The notes beneath the pieces were generated by a model. That model saw only the letters and a program-made list of their open reading frames with translations, did not search any database and had not been told where the DNA came from. A stretch of 48,581 nucleotides of DNA. Origin: Candidatus Brocadia sp. WS118. GTDB taxonomy: Bacteria; Planctomycetota; Brocadiia; Brocadiales; Brocadiaceae. The position numbers and the translations under genes are program-made. The stretch is taken from NCBI GenBank assembly GCA_007618135.1, contig PHFX01000159.1, positions 1 to 48,581 of the forward strand. Reading direction: 5' to 3'. Positions 8,592 to 18,444 of this stretch are shown one piece after another (the first letter of the stretch is position 1; each line of letters begins with the position of its first letter).

Positions 8592-9401
8592 GTGGACAAG
8601 GTAAATAAAAAAATATCATGGTTCATAATACTACTCTGTGCTTTGGGAGGAATTGTTCCCCCTAAAAATGTCTTGGCACTGAGGCCTTTCGTTACAACAG
8701 ATGCCGATGTCGTTGAACCCAATATTGTGGAGATAGAATTGGGAATATTTGGATTGCATGAGCAAAAGCACTCGGGTCCTGACGAATTCGTATTAGACGT
8801 ACCGAGTATCCGTTTTAACTATGGGTTGCCATGGGATAGCGAAATTGTGCTTGAGACTGTAGGTGAATTAATCGATAGCGAATATGCAGGAACGCTGGGC
8901 GTAAAGGAGAAACAGTTTGCGGATACGGCAGCCTTTTATAAGAAGGTCTGGTGGCGTGGCAGCGGCCCGATACCTAATTTTGCCACAGAGACAGGTTTTG
9001 TGTTTCCTACAGAAAAGGGAACCTCAGGATTAGATTTTGAAGGTGCCGGTATCTTCTCGTGGTACTTGGAGAAACTAACATGCCACATCACCCTTGGTGG
9101 AGGTACAAAAAAAGAGGCATTTGAGCATAATACGCGAGGACTTTTTATTTATGGTATTATAGTGGATGTCCCCTTACCCCAATATAAAGGACTTCATCTT
9201 GTATCCGAATACAGCGGAGAAAAGGTAGAGAATACTATCCTGGATCATCAATTGTTGGGTGGGGTGGTATGGGAGGGACCGCTCAGTATAGATTATGATA
9301 TTGCAGGGTTTACAGGCTTAAACAACGAAAGTGTGGATTGGGGCGTAACAATGGGTATAACTTTTTTTATCGGTAAGAGGAGAGGCGGAGGTAAGTCATA
9401 A
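8592..9401 (+). CDS. predicted outer-membrane beta-barrel protein
   Basis: I do not recognise a named family with certainty. With the GTG at 8592 the protein starts VDKVNKKISWFIILLCALGG, a signal peptide ending near NVLA-LRPF. A TTG at 8553 would add 13 residues and spoil the signal. The mature part (PFVTTDADVVEPNIVEIELGIFG...) consists of alternating amphipathic strands rich in G, Y, W and F and ends in a strand-like segment (VDWGVTMGITFFIG), typical of small outer-membrane barrels. The gene is 33 bases upstream of chrB and probably in the same transcript, hinting at passage of a metal, oxyanion or organic substrate. Function is otherwise unknown. Confidence 0.65.
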   Translation: MDKVNKKISWFIILLCALGGIVPPKNVLALRPFVTTDADVVEPNIVEIELGIFGLHEQKHSGPDEFVLDVPSIRFNYGLPWDSEIVLETVGELIDSEYAGTLGVKEKQFADTAAFYKKVWWRGSGPIPNFATETGFVFPTEKGTSGLDFEGAGIFSWYLEKLTCHITLGGGTKKEAFEHNTRGLFIYGIIVDVPLPQYKGLHLVSEYSGEKVENTILDHQLLGGVVWEGPLSIDYDIAGFTGLNNESVDWGVTMGITFFIGKRRGGGKS

Positions 9402-9434
9402 ATGTTTGCTTACGTAGTGTCATAATAAATATTC

Positions 9435-10415
9435 ATGAATAAATGGATACTCCTAACACATCAAATTGCGCAAGATGCGCCAAACCTTAGAGTAAAGGTC
9501 TGGCGAAATCTGAAAAAGCTGGGGGCAGTACTCTTCAAGAATGCCGTGTATCTACTCCCTTATACGAAGGAACATGAGGAGTGTATGCAGTGGATTTGTA
9601 AACAAATTATAGACAGTGGAAGTGATGCATCACTCTTTATTACTGAATCAATGGACAAAAAACACAATGAAGAGATTATAAAAACCTTTCAAGAATCCTG
9701 TAATAAGGAGTATGTTCCACTCATTGATCAATGCAGTGATGTATTAAAACAAATAGAACAGATAGAAGGGACAGAAGGCATAACAGACCGATTTGTAGAA
9801 GATTTGAAAAGGAAATTAAGCGAGATAGTAAAAAGTGCTGATGAGATAGCAAAGATCGATTTTTTCCATGCCCCCCAGAGAGATGAGTTCCTGAAAAAAA
9901 TTGAATCTATACGAAAGAGGATAGAAAAATGGTCTAAAAAAATGAAAGAAGAAGCACCGTTGGTCAATAAAGTTTATCAAAAAAAGGATTTCCTGGGTAA
10001 AAAATGGATGACGCGAAAAGATATTTATATCGATCGTTTAGCATCTGCCTGGCTTATCAGAAGATTTATCGATCCAAAGGCAAAGTTCGTCTTTATATCC
10101 AAAGGAGAAAATAACCTGCCAAAAAATACGATACCTTTCGATATGTATGGTGCAGAATTTACCCATCATGGCGATGCCTGTACCTTTGAAACCTTAATCA
10201 GGGTGTTTGATTTAAAAGATCCTGCTTTACAACCAATTGCAGAAATTGTGCATGATATAGATTTGAAAGATAATAAATATAATCGCAAAGAGGCCGATGG
10301 AATAGCTCAAATTATTACCGGGCTTAGCAAAAAACTCAACAACGATAATAAGTTATTGGAGAAGGGTATGGAGATATTTGATGCCATTTATCAAAATTAC
10401 TTTTCAACTATATAA
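9435..10415 (+). CDS. chrB: ChrB-like chromate-resistance/regulatory protein
   Basis: A 326-residue protein matching ChrB in two parts. The N-terminal domain (MNKWILLTHQIAQDAPNLRVKVWRNLKKLGAV, with LPYTKEHEECMQWI) and the C-terminal ChrB domain (MTRKDIYIDRLASAWLIRRFIDP, then FDMYGAEFTHHGDACTFETL and EIVHDIDLKD) are separated by a charged coiled coil (about 90-180). In proteobacteria ChrB activates or regulates the chromate exporter gene chrA. Here no chrA is present and an MFS gene follows instead, so a role in sensing chromate or a similar oxyanion for that carrier is an inference. It sits in a rightward cluster with the outer-membrane protein before it. Confidence 0.8.
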   Translation: MNKWILLTHQIAQDAPNLRVKVWRNLKKLGAVLFKNAVYLLPYTKEHEECMQWICKQIIDSGSDASLFITESMDKKHNEEIIKTFQESCNKEYVPLIDQCSDVLKQIEQIEGTEGITDRFVEDLKRKLSEIVKSADEIAKIDFFHAPQRDEFLKKIESIRKRIEKWSKKMKEEAPLVNKVYQKKDFLGKKWMTRKDIYIDRLASAWLIRRFIDPKAKFVFISKGENNLPKNTIPFDMYGAEFTHHGDACTFETLIRVFDLKDPALQPIAEIVHDIDLKDNKYNRKEADGIAQIITGLSKKLNNDNKLLEKGMEIFDAIYQNYFSTI

Positions 10416-10416
10416 G

Positions 10417-10497
10417 GGTGGATTAAGGTGTTGGTTTTTACGCCGAATCCACCTTCGCTGTATTTATAAATGGTGGGTTCGCTCCGCTTAACCCACC
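10417..10497. repeat. two stacked palindromic repeats
   Basis: GGTGGATT (10417) pairs with AATCCACC (10446-10453). GGTGGGTT (10472) pairs with AACCCACC (10490-10497) around CGCTCCGCTT. Both belong to the type of GGTGGGTT/AACCCACC intergenic palindromes common in environmental bacteria. They sit between chrB and the MFS gene and might attenuate or stabilise the transcript. Confidence 0.65.
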
Positions 10498-10552
10498 CTA
10501 CCGTAAACCCGCTTAAATAAAAGGAAAATCTGCAATATTTTGGGATATTCAA

Positions 10553-11785
10553 ATGACAAACAGATTACTTTCCTCTTTTGCTGTCCTTTGTACCGTGGGT
10601 TTCTTTGCGCGGATGAGTTACGCCATGGCAAGGACCCCGCTCCTTCCCCTCTTTGCACTGTCATTAGGTGCAAGTCCAAAGGCAATCGGGTTTGTCGTTG
10701 GTGCATCTACCATAACGGGTATCTTCTTCAAATTACCTGCAGGCACCCTTTCTGACATCTACGGCAGATACAGGATGCTGTTTCTCAGCATCCTGGTTTT
10801 TGCATTCACCCCTTTTGTCTACTATCTGGTAACAGATTACTGGCAACTGGTAGGGATCAGATTTTTCCACGGTCTGGCTACTTCTGTTTATGGTCCCGTA
10901 GCCATGGCGATGATTGCTGATACCGCCGGCGATCAAAAGGGCGCGAAACTTTCCTTATTTTCCTCTGTTACGATCATTGGAAACCTCATTGGCACTCCTT
11001 TTGGCGGATACATACTCAATTATTTATCCGGCAACGGAGGCAATTCTTTACAGCATTTTCATATTGCATATCTGGCTTGTGGAATTATTGGTCTGATCTC
11101 TTTTGGTTTTACCATAAAGCTGATGGCTACAGGAAAGACATATACCGTACAGACTAAAAACTCCATGGGCGAAGTATGGCGGAGGTTTTTTAAAGGCATC
11201 AGGGAGGTCATCAGTGACTATCGGATTATCATCACCAGTAATATGGAAGGTATACAAAATCTGTCGGTTGGCGCCCTGGAGGCTTTTTTGCCTATTTATG
11301 CCGTTACTGTGGCAAAATTGAATCCATTTCTGGCTGGAATTCTGTGGGGAGCACAGGTAGTTACCACCATCCTTGCAAAACCGGTTATGGGCAAGATATC
11401 TGATCAATACGGGAGAAAGCCTATAATCTTCTCCGGGATGTGGATAGGTGCTGTTTCTTTGGCGTGTATCCCTTTGACGCAAAATTTTTACTTTTTGATC
11501 CTTTTAGCGGCCGTCTTTGGTGTTGGTGAGGCATTTGTGACCTCTTCTTCGGCTGCTCTGGTCGCCGATTTCTGTAAGGAACAGAACTACGGCGCTGCCA
11601 TGGGGACGTTTGGAAGTATCTTTGATGTCGGTCATGCCTCAGGTCCCATTTTAGCTGGATTCCTTTTGTCGCGTCTGAGTTATCAACATTCGTTTGTTAT
11701 TATTGCCCTTTTGCTGATAGTATCGTCATTTATTTTTGCACTGAAGGTGCCCGAAAAAACGCATGGAATAAAACAGGAGGTTTGA
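10553..11785 (+). CDS. MFS transporter
   Basis: A 410-residue inner-membrane carrier with 12 predicted helices. The loop-2/3 signature is seen as GTLSDIYGRYRML (about 65-77) and its C-terminal echo as GKISDQYGRKPII (about 280). The N-terminal ARMSYAMARTPLLPLFALSLGASPKAIGFVVG is of the drug/proton antiporter type. It follows chrB and is followed one base later by the haem-domain gene, so all are likely one transcript. It may be the transport partner controlled by ChrB. Substrate unknown. Confidence 0.87.
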   Translation: MTNRLLSSFAVLCTVGFFARMSYAMARTPLLPLFALSLGASPKAIGFVVGASTITGIFFKLPAGTLSDIYGRYRMLFLSILVFAFTPFVYYLVTDYWQLVGIRFFHGLATSVYGPVAMAMIADTAGDQKGAKLSLFSSVTIIGNLIGTPFGGYILNYLSGNGGNSLQHFHIAYLACGIIGLISFGFTIKLMATGKTYTVQTKNSMGEVWRRFFKGIREVISDYRIIITSNMEGIQNLSVGALEAFLPIYAVTVAKLNPFLAGILWGAQVVTTILAKPVMGKISDQYGRKPIIFSGMWIGAVSLACIPLTQNFYFLILLAAVFGVGEAFVTSSSAALVADFCKEQNYGAAMGTFGSIFDVGHASGPILAGFLLSRLSYQHSFVIIALLLIVSSFIFALKVPEKTHGIKQEV

Positions 11786-11786
11786 T

Positions 11787-12665
11787 ATGAGAATTTTCTT
11801 TGTACTCTTTATTGGTTATATTTCATTCTTGTGTGCTGACTGTGGTTGGTGTGAGGAAACTTCACGCCTTATCTGGGAGTCCTCATACACGAAAACAACT
11901 CCTACTATTGATGGAAAAATGGAGAAGGCGTGGGAACAGGCTAAACCCTTTACTGTAGTGGTGAGAGAGGCTATGGGAGGCGATAACCCGGCAGAAGTTG
12001 TTTTACGCACCCTTCATACCGATGATACCTTATATGTAATGGCTCAATGGCCTGATGCTACAAAAAGTGACATGCGCGACCCTTATATTTGGAATGCTGA
12101 TAAGAAGGAGTATGAGCGCCCTTCGAAACCTGACGACCAGTTTGCGTTAGAATTTCCTCTGTCGGGAGATTTTGATATCCGCATGATAACACTTACCCAT
12201 GAATATAGTGCCGATGTATGGCATTGGAAGGCAGGACGGGGTAATCCTGTTGGCTGGGTAGACGACAAAAAACACATTATCAGCCAGAAGCCAATTCAGG
12301 GTGGAATTGAATATTCAATGGGTGGCCATGGAATTGCCTATATTGCACGTCTCATGGATGAAGGAACAACATCTTACTTCTTAAAACCAAAACCTGCCAG
12401 TTTTGAGGGGAACGTAGTGGATTCCTTTGAACAGCGACAACCTCTGGGCAGTGTGGCTGATGTCCGTGGAAAAGGAATACATGATGGGAAGGGCTGGACG
12501 CTGGAGATGTCACGCAAGCTCAATACAGGACATAATGACGATGCGGTGATTGATCCAAACAAAGACAACGTCTGTGCCATTGCAGTGCTCAATGATGAAC
12601 TTTATTGGGACCATTCAACCTCAGCAGAAATTACCTTGCGGTTTGTGAATCATGCGAAGAAATAG
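11787..12665 (+). CDS. ethylbenzene-dehydrogenase-type haem b-binding periplasmic protein
   Basis: A 292-residue exported protein with a signal peptide (MRIFFVLFIGYISFLCADCGWC, cleaved near CGWCEE). The mature part matches the gamma-subunit/haem domain family of ethylbenzene dehydrogenase and related DMSO-reductase-type enzymes: TPTIDGKMEKAWEQAKPF, TLYVMAQWPDA, a DQFALEFP strand, and RMITLTHEYSADVWHWKAGRGNPVG. In the family a Met and a Lys or His hold a b-type haem that passes electrons to or from a partner. No molybdenum catalytic subunit is nearby, so the redox partner is missing from view. A strong ribosome site (AGGAGGT) precedes the ATG, which lies one base after the MFS stop. Confidence 0.8.
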   Translation: MRIFFVLFIGYISFLCADCGWCEETSRLIWESSYTKTTPTIDGKMEKAWEQAKPFTVVVREAMGGDNPAEVVLRTLHTDDTLYVMAQWPDATKSDMRDPYIWNADKKEYERPSKPDDQFALEFPLSGDFDIRMITLTHEYSADVWHWKAGRGNPVGWVDDKKHIISQKPIQGGIEYSMGGHGIAYIARLMDEGTTSYFLKPKPASFEGNVVDSFEQRQPLGSVADVRGKGIHDGKGWTLEMSRKLNTGHNDDAVIDPNKDNVCAIAVLNDELYWDHSTSAEITLRFVNHAKK

Positions 12666-12737
12666 TTGAGAGAAAGAATTTAGGAATTTAAATAAATAGC
12701 TAGTTAAGTACTTGGAAAAACAGAGAGAGGTGAAATT

Positions 12738-13736
12738 ATGAGATTTATTACCTTGATGATTTTCGTTCCGTTACTCTTCCTAAAAATATGCCTTGGAGGA
12801 GAGGTCATTGTTTATACCTCAGAAGATAAGATCTTTTCGGAGTCTATTCTTCAACAATTCGAGAAAAAGACAGGGATAAAGGTTCGTGCTATTTATGATA
12901 CGGAAGAGACAAAGAGTACCGGTTTGGTTAACCGCTTGATTGCTGAGAAGAATAATCCACAGGCAGATGTGTTCTGGAGCGGGGATCCGGTACGACCTGT
13001 ATTACTTGAGATGAGAGGTATTACAACACCGTATATTTCAAGTGCTGCGGCGGATATTCCAAAGATATACAAGGATGAAGAGGGGCATTGGGCTGGTTTT
13101 TCAGCACGTGCCCGCATTATTCTTTATAATACAAATCTTGTAACCGCAGGTGAGAAACCGTTGTCTCTTTTTGATCTTACAAAACCAAAATGGAGAGGCC
13201 AAGTTGCCATTGCAAACCCATTATTTGGTACTACCTCCATACATGTGGCATTCCTATTTATCACATTGGGCGATGAGAAGGCAAAGAAATTTCTCCAAGA
13301 CTTGAAAGCAAATGGGGTAAAAATCGTCTCATCGAACGGTGAGGTAAAACGACTTGTTGCAAGGGGAGAGGTTGTGGCGGGTCTTACCGATACGGATGAT
13401 GCGAACGTTGCTATTCGGGAAGGAAGTCCGGTAAAGATCGTATTTCCTGACCAAACCAGTATGGGGACGCTTATTATGCCGAATATGGTTTGTCTCATAA
13501 AAAATGGGCCTAACCAGGAAAATGGGAAAAAACTGATTGATTATCTCGTCAGCAAGGAAGTTGAAAAGAGTCTCGCGTGGGCACCGTGTGCACAGATGCC
13601 ACTGAGATACGCTGTACGAGCACCCGCAGATGTATTGACAATTGATGCCATAAAAGGCATGGATGTTGATTACAAGGCAGTTGCACAAAAACTCGACGAG
13701 ATCAGTGAATTTCTCAAGCAATGGGCGGGTTATTAA
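12738..13736 (+). CDS. ABC transporter solute-binding protein (iron(III)/Fbp type)
   Basis: A 332-residue periplasmic binding protein that should deliver its ligand to an inner-membrane ABC importer. It has a signal peptide (MRFITLMIFVPLLFLKICLGG) followed by EVIVYTSEDKIFSESILQQFEKKTGIKV, the classic start of FbpA/AfuA-like proteins, then LIAEKNNPQADVFWSGDP and WAGFSARARIILYNTN. The paired tyrosines that bind ferric iron in FbpA are not obvious, so the ligand may differ (another metal, a phosphonate or thiamine-like compounds). The matching permease and ATPase genes begin at 23171, beyond the leftward defence block, which suggests a split operon. Ribosome site GAGAGAGGTG. Confidence 0.85.
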   Translation: MRFITLMIFVPLLFLKICLGGEVIVYTSEDKIFSESILQQFEKKTGIKVRAIYDTEETKSTGLVNRLIAEKNNPQADVFWSGDPVRPVLLEMRGITTPYISSAAADIPKIYKDEEGHWAGFSARARIILYNTNLVTAGEKPLSLFDLTKPKWRGQVAIANPLFGTTSIHVAFLFITLGDEKAKKFLQDLKANGVKIVSSNGEVKRLVARGEVVAGLTDTDDANVAIREGSPVKIVFPDQTSMGTLIMPNMVCLIKNGPNQENGKKLIDYLVSKEVEKSLAWAPCAQMPLRYAVRAPADVLTIDAIKGMDVDYKAVAQKLDEISEFLKQWAGY

Positions 13737-13775
13737 TAAACAAATCGGAATATACTCATTATCTGCTATATTTTC

Positions 13776-16700
13776 TTAACAAACAAAATCAATAGTAATC
13801 AACTTTAGCAATGCAGGATTATAGGGTGGGATTTCTTCTCTTTCCATAGCCAGCTTTCCTTCGAGGAATTCTGATATCTCCCCAAGAAGTCTTTTCCAGC
13901 TTTTATGATTATTCTTATAGTTTTTCCACACAGCCCTCAACTTTTGAAGCCTCTTTTTGGTAAGACTTATTGTTAATAACTTTTCATTTGCCATTTCCCA
14001 TTTCTCTTCACTTTTTTTGTCCTCAGCAAAGTCGAGAAGATACTCATCTATTCTTAAATCTATCTCTCTGATAAGCGTGGATACAAATTTCTTGCTTTTG
14101 TCTGAGTTTAATTCGCCGAAAGTAGAATCAACTGTTTCTCGTTGCTCTACTTCCTTATAAATTAACTCTATCTCTTTGATTGTTTCTGAATTCAAATTAT
14201 AAACCTTTTCAAAGAAATTTGGTATTTCTCTTACCTCGCCTGGAAGACAGGAAATATAATCCAGTATCTTTGTCTTATTGGTAATTTTTTCACCTCTTAT
14301 AAAGTCGTAAAAAAACCAGAAATGGAAAGCATCACCGTATTTATAATACAAAAATATCCCTTTTGTCCCTTTCTTGAGACCACTGTATATCCCCAATGGA
14401 ATTGATTCCAGTTCCTGTATAGCCCTTGCTTTTAAATAATCCTTCAACGGCTGATAAAACTTTTCTCCGCCGCCAAAGACCTCCTTTTCTAACTTATCAA
14501 ATATGGTTGCGTCCTGTTCCTTTATCCTTCTTATAACGCCGAACACTTTTGGGTTAACCTCTTCTCCAAGGACAGTAACATCAAGGCCGACAGCGCTATC
14601 AATATTTCGAATCTTATTCTGAAGGACTTCTACAAGGCGCAAGAGGTCTTCCAGTTCTTCTTCCGGAAAGAAATTATACACATAGATTTCCTTAAACGGA
14701 GAGCCGATTCTGTCAATCCTACCCGCTCTTTGAATCATCCTGGTCGGATTCCAGTGGAGGTCGTAATTTATCAGATAGCGAGCTTTCTGGAGGTTCATTC
14801 CCTCCGAAAGCACGTCAGTACTCATAAGAATATTGATCTTCCCATCCATAAAGTTGGATACAATTTCTGTGCGTTTAGCAGCCGAAGTTACCCTTCCGGA
14901 AATCTTTTCAATACTTATTTTGGAAAATAAGGAATCTTCAGAAATCTTCTCGTAGATGTAATCCAGGGTATCGGCGTAATAGGTAAAAATAACCACTTGT
15001 CCTTTTGTGCTAAGTTCCAGCAATCTTTTTTTCAATTCTTTTAGCTTAGCATCGGCTTCTGCATTAATCTCCTCAACCTTTTTGCCCATCTCTTTAAAAA
15101 GAGTTATGTCCTTTTCTATATCCCTGAAAAACTTTTCTTTTCTGTAATTATCAATGTTTATATCTTCCAACTCGTCTATAAATTCCTCTGGTGTTTCCTC
15201 ATCCTGGCTTGACACATATTTATAAAAAGAATTTTTTGTTAGGAACTTGCCCTTCCCCAAATACTCGTTGAACTTTAGCAAGAAATTTACATGATTTGAG
15301 ATGCTTTTACGAAATGCGTCAACACTGCTTTCGAGTCTCTTTAAGAGGATAGTTCTGAAAATGCCTTCTAACGCCACCATTCGTCCTAACGCCATTTCTT
15401 CTTCTTTCGATAGTTTCTCTGTTCTGTATTCAGGATCAAGAATCCTGTAATATGCCATTGTTAATTCTTCAGTAATTGTGCGGGATATATCCCTGTACAG
15501 TCCCTGGTACGCCTTATCGAGTTGATAATCGATATTTTCCAGTATCCTTTCAGGAAATAGAATCTTTTTGCCATTTACCTCTGCATCTGGATAATTCTGC
15601 TTGATATAGTCCCGCGTCCTCCTTATTGATATCTCATTCATAAGATCATTCAACAGGTTAGGGTCTTCTTCCTTATCAACGTCTTTAAAAAATTTAAAGA
15701 GGTCTAATATGCCCTCTTTCATAAAAGTTTTCTGGTCAGTCAAGGTAAGGAGCATTATTTGCCAGTAAAGGTCCCATATCGTATTGTTGATGGGTGTGGC
15801 TGTAAGGAAGAGGATATAGGGCCTTTCTCCACCCTTTGTTATATGATCCGATATGAGGGTAAAGAAATTCTCCCACCGGTTGGAAAGAGGATTCCTAAAA
15901 TTATGGCTTTCATCGACCACTAGTAAAGAGACCTCTGTCATATCACCGCCGATAGCCTGTCGTGCCTTTTGAAGAAATTCTTCAGTAGCAAGCTCCTCCT
16001 GTGACAGTATGCTTTCGGAAAGCAACAAGTCTTTAACCTCATCTCTCCACATATTTCTCAACTGAGCCGGACAGACGACGAGAAACCTCTTTCTCTTGTA
16101 AAATCCAAACTCCTCTATGATTTTTTTTGCAATCCATGTCTTGCCCAAGCCAACTGAATCCGCGACCATACAGGCTTTATACTTTTTAAGTCGGGTAAAA
16201 ACCCTTCTTACGGCATCGTCCTGAAACTCTGCAAGGTTAACCTTTGAATCTGGTAACGTTTCTTCTCCCCCCTTTTTTTCTTCGTATTCCGATTGAATAT
16301 CGTCTTTTTGAAGTTCGTAAAGGGATTTTATATAAACCTCATAGGGTGTATATTCCCTCGTCCCAAACCGTGAGGCTTCAAGAATCTTAATAAGTTCAGC
16401 TTTAAAATCTACCGCTTCATTCCAGAATTTATCAAACCACTTTTCCCTTACATACTTAGCCTCAGCCTCAAGGGAAACTGAGTTAAGTTCTGTGTTGTGA
16501 GTCAGCCCTGAAGGGGTAAAGTTTGAAGAACCTACAACAATGAGCTGGTCAAAGATATATGCCTTCCCATGAAGGAATTCCTTGTCATAGAGTTTTACCT
16601 CTACGTTATCTTTATTGAGAAATCGTATGAATTCCTTGACCAGACTATCCTTCTCTTGAGAAAGGTCAAACCCCTCAACCTCTTCCCGAATCATTTTTGA

Positions 16701-16925
16701 AAGTACTTCACCCAACGTAACCTCATTTTTTATCTCCGGTGTCTTTCCCAGAAGCAGGCGAAAATGTCTAACACCTTGAATATTGTCCTTTATAAAAGCA
16801 AACGCCTGGATGTTAAAGAAGGCGGTAGCAATATCGAATTGTGTATTGGGAATTTCCTTCAGGACATCGTTAAGGAATGTAGATAACTTTACATCGCTGT
16901 TGTCTATGATTTTTTTGGGGATCAT
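13776..16925 (-). CDS. PLD-domain SNF2-family helicase (defence type)
   Basis: A 1049-residue protein that joins a phospholipase D-type nuclease domain to an SNF2/DEAD-like helicase. The PLD motif is [20 protein letters not shown] (H119, K121, N135). The ATPase part shows Walker A DSVGLGKT (about 256-263), motif II DESH (338-341), LTATP (374-378) and the C-terminal helicase motifs [11 protein letters not shown] and [10 protein letters not shown] (about 700-745). The C-terminal 300 residues are unassigned. Proteins of this build occur in restriction-like defence loci next to large methyltransferases; here one is encoded at 19270-23082. Its ATG overlaps the stop of the toxin-like gene by four bases (ATGA), so the two are translationally coupled. 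It may scan and cleave unmodified DNA. Confidence 0.88.
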   Translation of the reverse strand: MIPKKIIDNSDVKLSTFLNDVLKEIPNTQFDIATAFFNIQAFAFIKDNIQGVRHFRLLLGKTPEIKNEVTLGEVLSKMIREEVEGFDLSQEKDSLVKEFIRFLNKDNVEVKLYDKEFLHGKAYIFDQLIVVGSSNFTPSGLTHNTELNSVSLEAEAKYVREKWFDKFWNEAVDFKAELIKILEASRFGTREYTPYEVYIKSLYELQKDDIQSEYEEKKGGEETLPDSKVNLAEFQDDAVRRVFTRLKKYKACMVADSVGLGKTWIAKKIIEEFGFYKRKRFLVVCPAQLRNMWRDEVKDLLLSESILSQEELATEEFLQKARQAIGGDMTEVSLLVVDESHNFRNPLSNRWENFFTLISDHITKGGERPYILFLTATPINNTIWDLYWQIMLLTLTDQKTFMKEGILDLFKFFKDVDKEEDPNLLNDLMNEISIRRTRDYIKQNYPDAEVNGKKILFPERILENIDYQLDKAYQGLYRDISRTITEELTMAYYRILDPEYRTEKLSKEEEMALGRMVALEGIFRTILLKRLESSVDAFRKSISNHVNFLLKFNEYLGKGKFLTKNSFYKYVSSQDEETPEEFIDELEDINIDNYRKEKFFRDIEKDITLFKEMGKKVEEINAEADAKLKELKKRLLELSTKGQVVIFTYYADTLDYIYEKISEDSLFSKISIEKISGRVTSAAKRTEIVSNFMDGKINILMSTDVLSEGMNLQKARYLINYDLHWNPTRMIQRAGRIDRIGSPFKEIYVYNFFPEEELEDLLRLVEVLQNKIRNIDSAVGLDVTVLGEEVNPKVFGVIRRIKEQDATIFDKLEKEVFGGGEKFYQPLKDYLKARAIQELESIPLGIYSGLKKGTKGIFLYYKYGDAFHFWFFYDFIRGEKITNKTKILDYISCLPGEVREIPNFFEKVYNLNSETIKEIELIYKEVEQRETVDSTFGELNSDKSKKFVSTLIREIDLRIDEYLLDFAEDKKSEEKWEMANEKLLTISLTKKRLQKLRAVWKNYKNNHKSWKRLLGEISEFLEGKLAMEREEIPPYNPALLKLITIDFVC

Positions 16926-17314
16926 GGCTTACTCGTTCTTTTTTCACCACTTATCGGTAAGGGGCGAATGCGTATGCGGGTCTGTTCAAAGACGACGGCA
17001 CTTCCTTGCTCTAAAACTTCCTGTATGGCAGGAAGATTTGCAAGCAAAAGTATTAATTGTCTATCAGGACTTCGTTCTGTGCTTCGGCGGAATAAGATTA
17101 TGGATGGCTTGCTCTCTTCGCGCAGAGCCAGCAATGTTCCAAAATCTGTGTCTGCAGAAACGAGTATGCGGTTTTCTTCAGATGCTCTGGAAAAAATGGT
17201 AACATCATCGGATGCTTCTAATCCATAATCGCGAACATGTACGGTATCATGACCAGCTTTGCAGAGTCCCTCAGCAAGTAATGGCGAGAGTGCGTTATCT
17301 ATCAAAAATTTCAT
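16922..17314 (-). CDS. DUF5615 PIN-like toxin candidate
   Basis: A 130-residue protein of the DUF5615 (Mut7-C/PIN-like nuclease) family. It starts [23 protein letters not shown] and contains [13 protein letters not shown] and [13 protein letters not shown], giving the acidic residues expected of a PIN-type metal site (D6, D43-D44 region, D75, D77). These proteins are usually encoded right after a DUF433 gene, as here, and are thought to be RNase toxins. The gene overlaps its upstream DUF433 partner and its downstream helicase by four bases each. The usual length is near 110-120, so the C-terminal tail ([10 protein letters not shown]) is slightly extended. Confidence 0.85.
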   Translation of the reverse strand: MKFLIDNALSPLLAEGLCKAGHDTVHVRDYGLEASDDVTIFSRASEENRILVSADTDFGTLLALREESKPSIILFRRSTERSPDRQLILLLANLPAIQEVLEQGSAVVFEQTRIRIRPLPISGEKRTSKP

Positions 17315-17541
17315 GGTAATGTAACCAGAGGGATTTCTCGTTCTCGCACAGCTTCAGAGGCATACTGTAATGCCTCCTGAATATCCCCTAGTTCCAGATC
17401 AGGAAATGCCTTTAGAATGTCCTTTTCTGACATACAGTCGGCAATCATACCCACAACAGTTGCAACTGGAATGCGAAGCCCACGAATACATGGAACACCA
17501 CCCATCTGGTTGGGATTAACTGTAATACGGGTAAATTTCAT
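17311..17541 (-). CDS. DUF433 antitoxin candidate
   Basis: A 76-residue protein of the DUF433 family, a small winged-helix-like DNA-binding fold that pairs with DUF5615 proteins. Diagnostic are [21 protein letters not shown] and [33 protein letters not shown]. It is the first of three genes chained by ATGA overlaps (this one, the DUF5615 gene and the helicase) and has a strong ribosome site, AGGAGGT, six bases before the ATG. It likely neutralises the DUF5615 protein and represses the set. Confidence 0.88.
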   Translation of the reverse strand: MKFTRITVNPNQMGGVPCIRGLRIPVATVVGMIADCMSEKDILKAFPDLELGDIQEALQYASEAVREREIPLVTLP

Positions 17542-17599
17542 TTATCCACCTCCTATATTTGTTTTAGTTTCAGTATTGGAGATAACATTTACTTAATGC

Positions 17600-18430
17600 T
17601 TAAAACTCATTCTGGAGAAAAGTTCCAATATTAACCCACTGGTCAATAAGCTTTTTAGCATCTTCATCCTTCTGACGGACGTCTTTAGGTTTTACAAACA
17701 TCTGGCAATATACCTTTATCATATTTGCCATTACAATCATTATAAGTTTCATTGTAGCAACACACAGGTCTTTCTGAGTCTCTGCGGTTTCTGCATTACC
17801 TACCTGCTGAGCGCTTTGGCATCCTGAATGTGCATATATGCATAAAAAGCTATAAAACTGTTTAGCAAGAATTTCGCTCAAACCGGCAGACATACCTATG
17901 TCCGTCCATGACTGAAGCCTCCACTGTCCCTTTTCAACTAATTTCTTTTTTTTCTTTTCATCAAGCTGTTTAAAGACACTGTTATTGTTAATCTTTTCCT
18001 TCAAGGCATCAATGATTTTCTTCTCATCATTAAGCTGCTTTTTCCCGTCTTCAGACCGCGTTAGAAATTTTTGCCTGTCGAGGTAGCTTGCATGAAGCCA
18101 TAAGTAATACCTAAAGTCTTTTTCATCATCTGACCGAGGTTCTATGAAAACATAATGAAAAACCAAGAAGGACTCAAGTGCTGCCCTGCCTAAAACATTT
18201 ATCGATCCCGGATCAAAGAAGCTGATTCCTCTATCTGTAACCTTGACACTTGGCAAGGTCGTACTTTCAAAAAGATACAGTGCCGATGCAGCATGCCCAA
18301 TAAATTTCTTACAAAGCCCTTCAGCATCTAAAAACCGATTGTCCTCTCCTAAGGTAACGCCTTTATTTGCGTCTGCAATTTTGATTAATGTCTCAAGTAG
18401 CTTTATATAATCTTCTTGGAAAGTGGGCAT
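17600..18430 (-). CDS. unknown protein in defence block (DUF5677-like?)
   Basis: About 276 residues, mostly helical, with no signal peptide and no clear catalytic motif. Segments such as LGRAALESFLVFHYVFIE, LWLHASYLDRQKFL and LAKQFYSFLCIYAHSGCQSAQ recall DUF5677-type and HEPN-like helical proteins seen in defence loci, but I cannot assign it. A lysine-rich stretch lies at about 150-170. ATGs at 18439 and 18430 and a GTG at 18448 are possible starts; 18430 has AAGGG at good spacing. The GTG overlaps the stop of the methyltransferase relic upstream, so this gene was once directly downstream of a methyltransferase gene in the same operon. It could be a coupled accessory or abortive-infection component. 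Confidence 0.7.
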   Translation of the reverse strand: MPTFQEDYIKLLETLIKIADANKGVTLGEDNRFLDAEGLCKKFIGHAASALYLFESTTLPSVKVTDRGISFFDPGSINVLGRAALESFLVFHYVFIEPRSDDEKDFRYYLWLHASYLDRQKFLTRSEDGKKQLNDEKKIIDALKEKINNNSVFKQLDEKKKKKLVEKGQWRLQSWTDIGMSAGLSEILAKQFYSFLCIYAHSGCQSAQQVGNAETAETQKDLCVATMKLIMIVMANMIKVYCQMFVKPKDVRQKDEDAKKLIDQWVNIGTFLQNEF

Positions 18431-18444
18431 CTCATTCATCCCTT

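Noticed and set aside
12738-13736. Firm naming as ferric-binding FbpA
   Set aside because: The paired iron-binding tyrosines are not visible, so only the broader binding-protein class is claimed.
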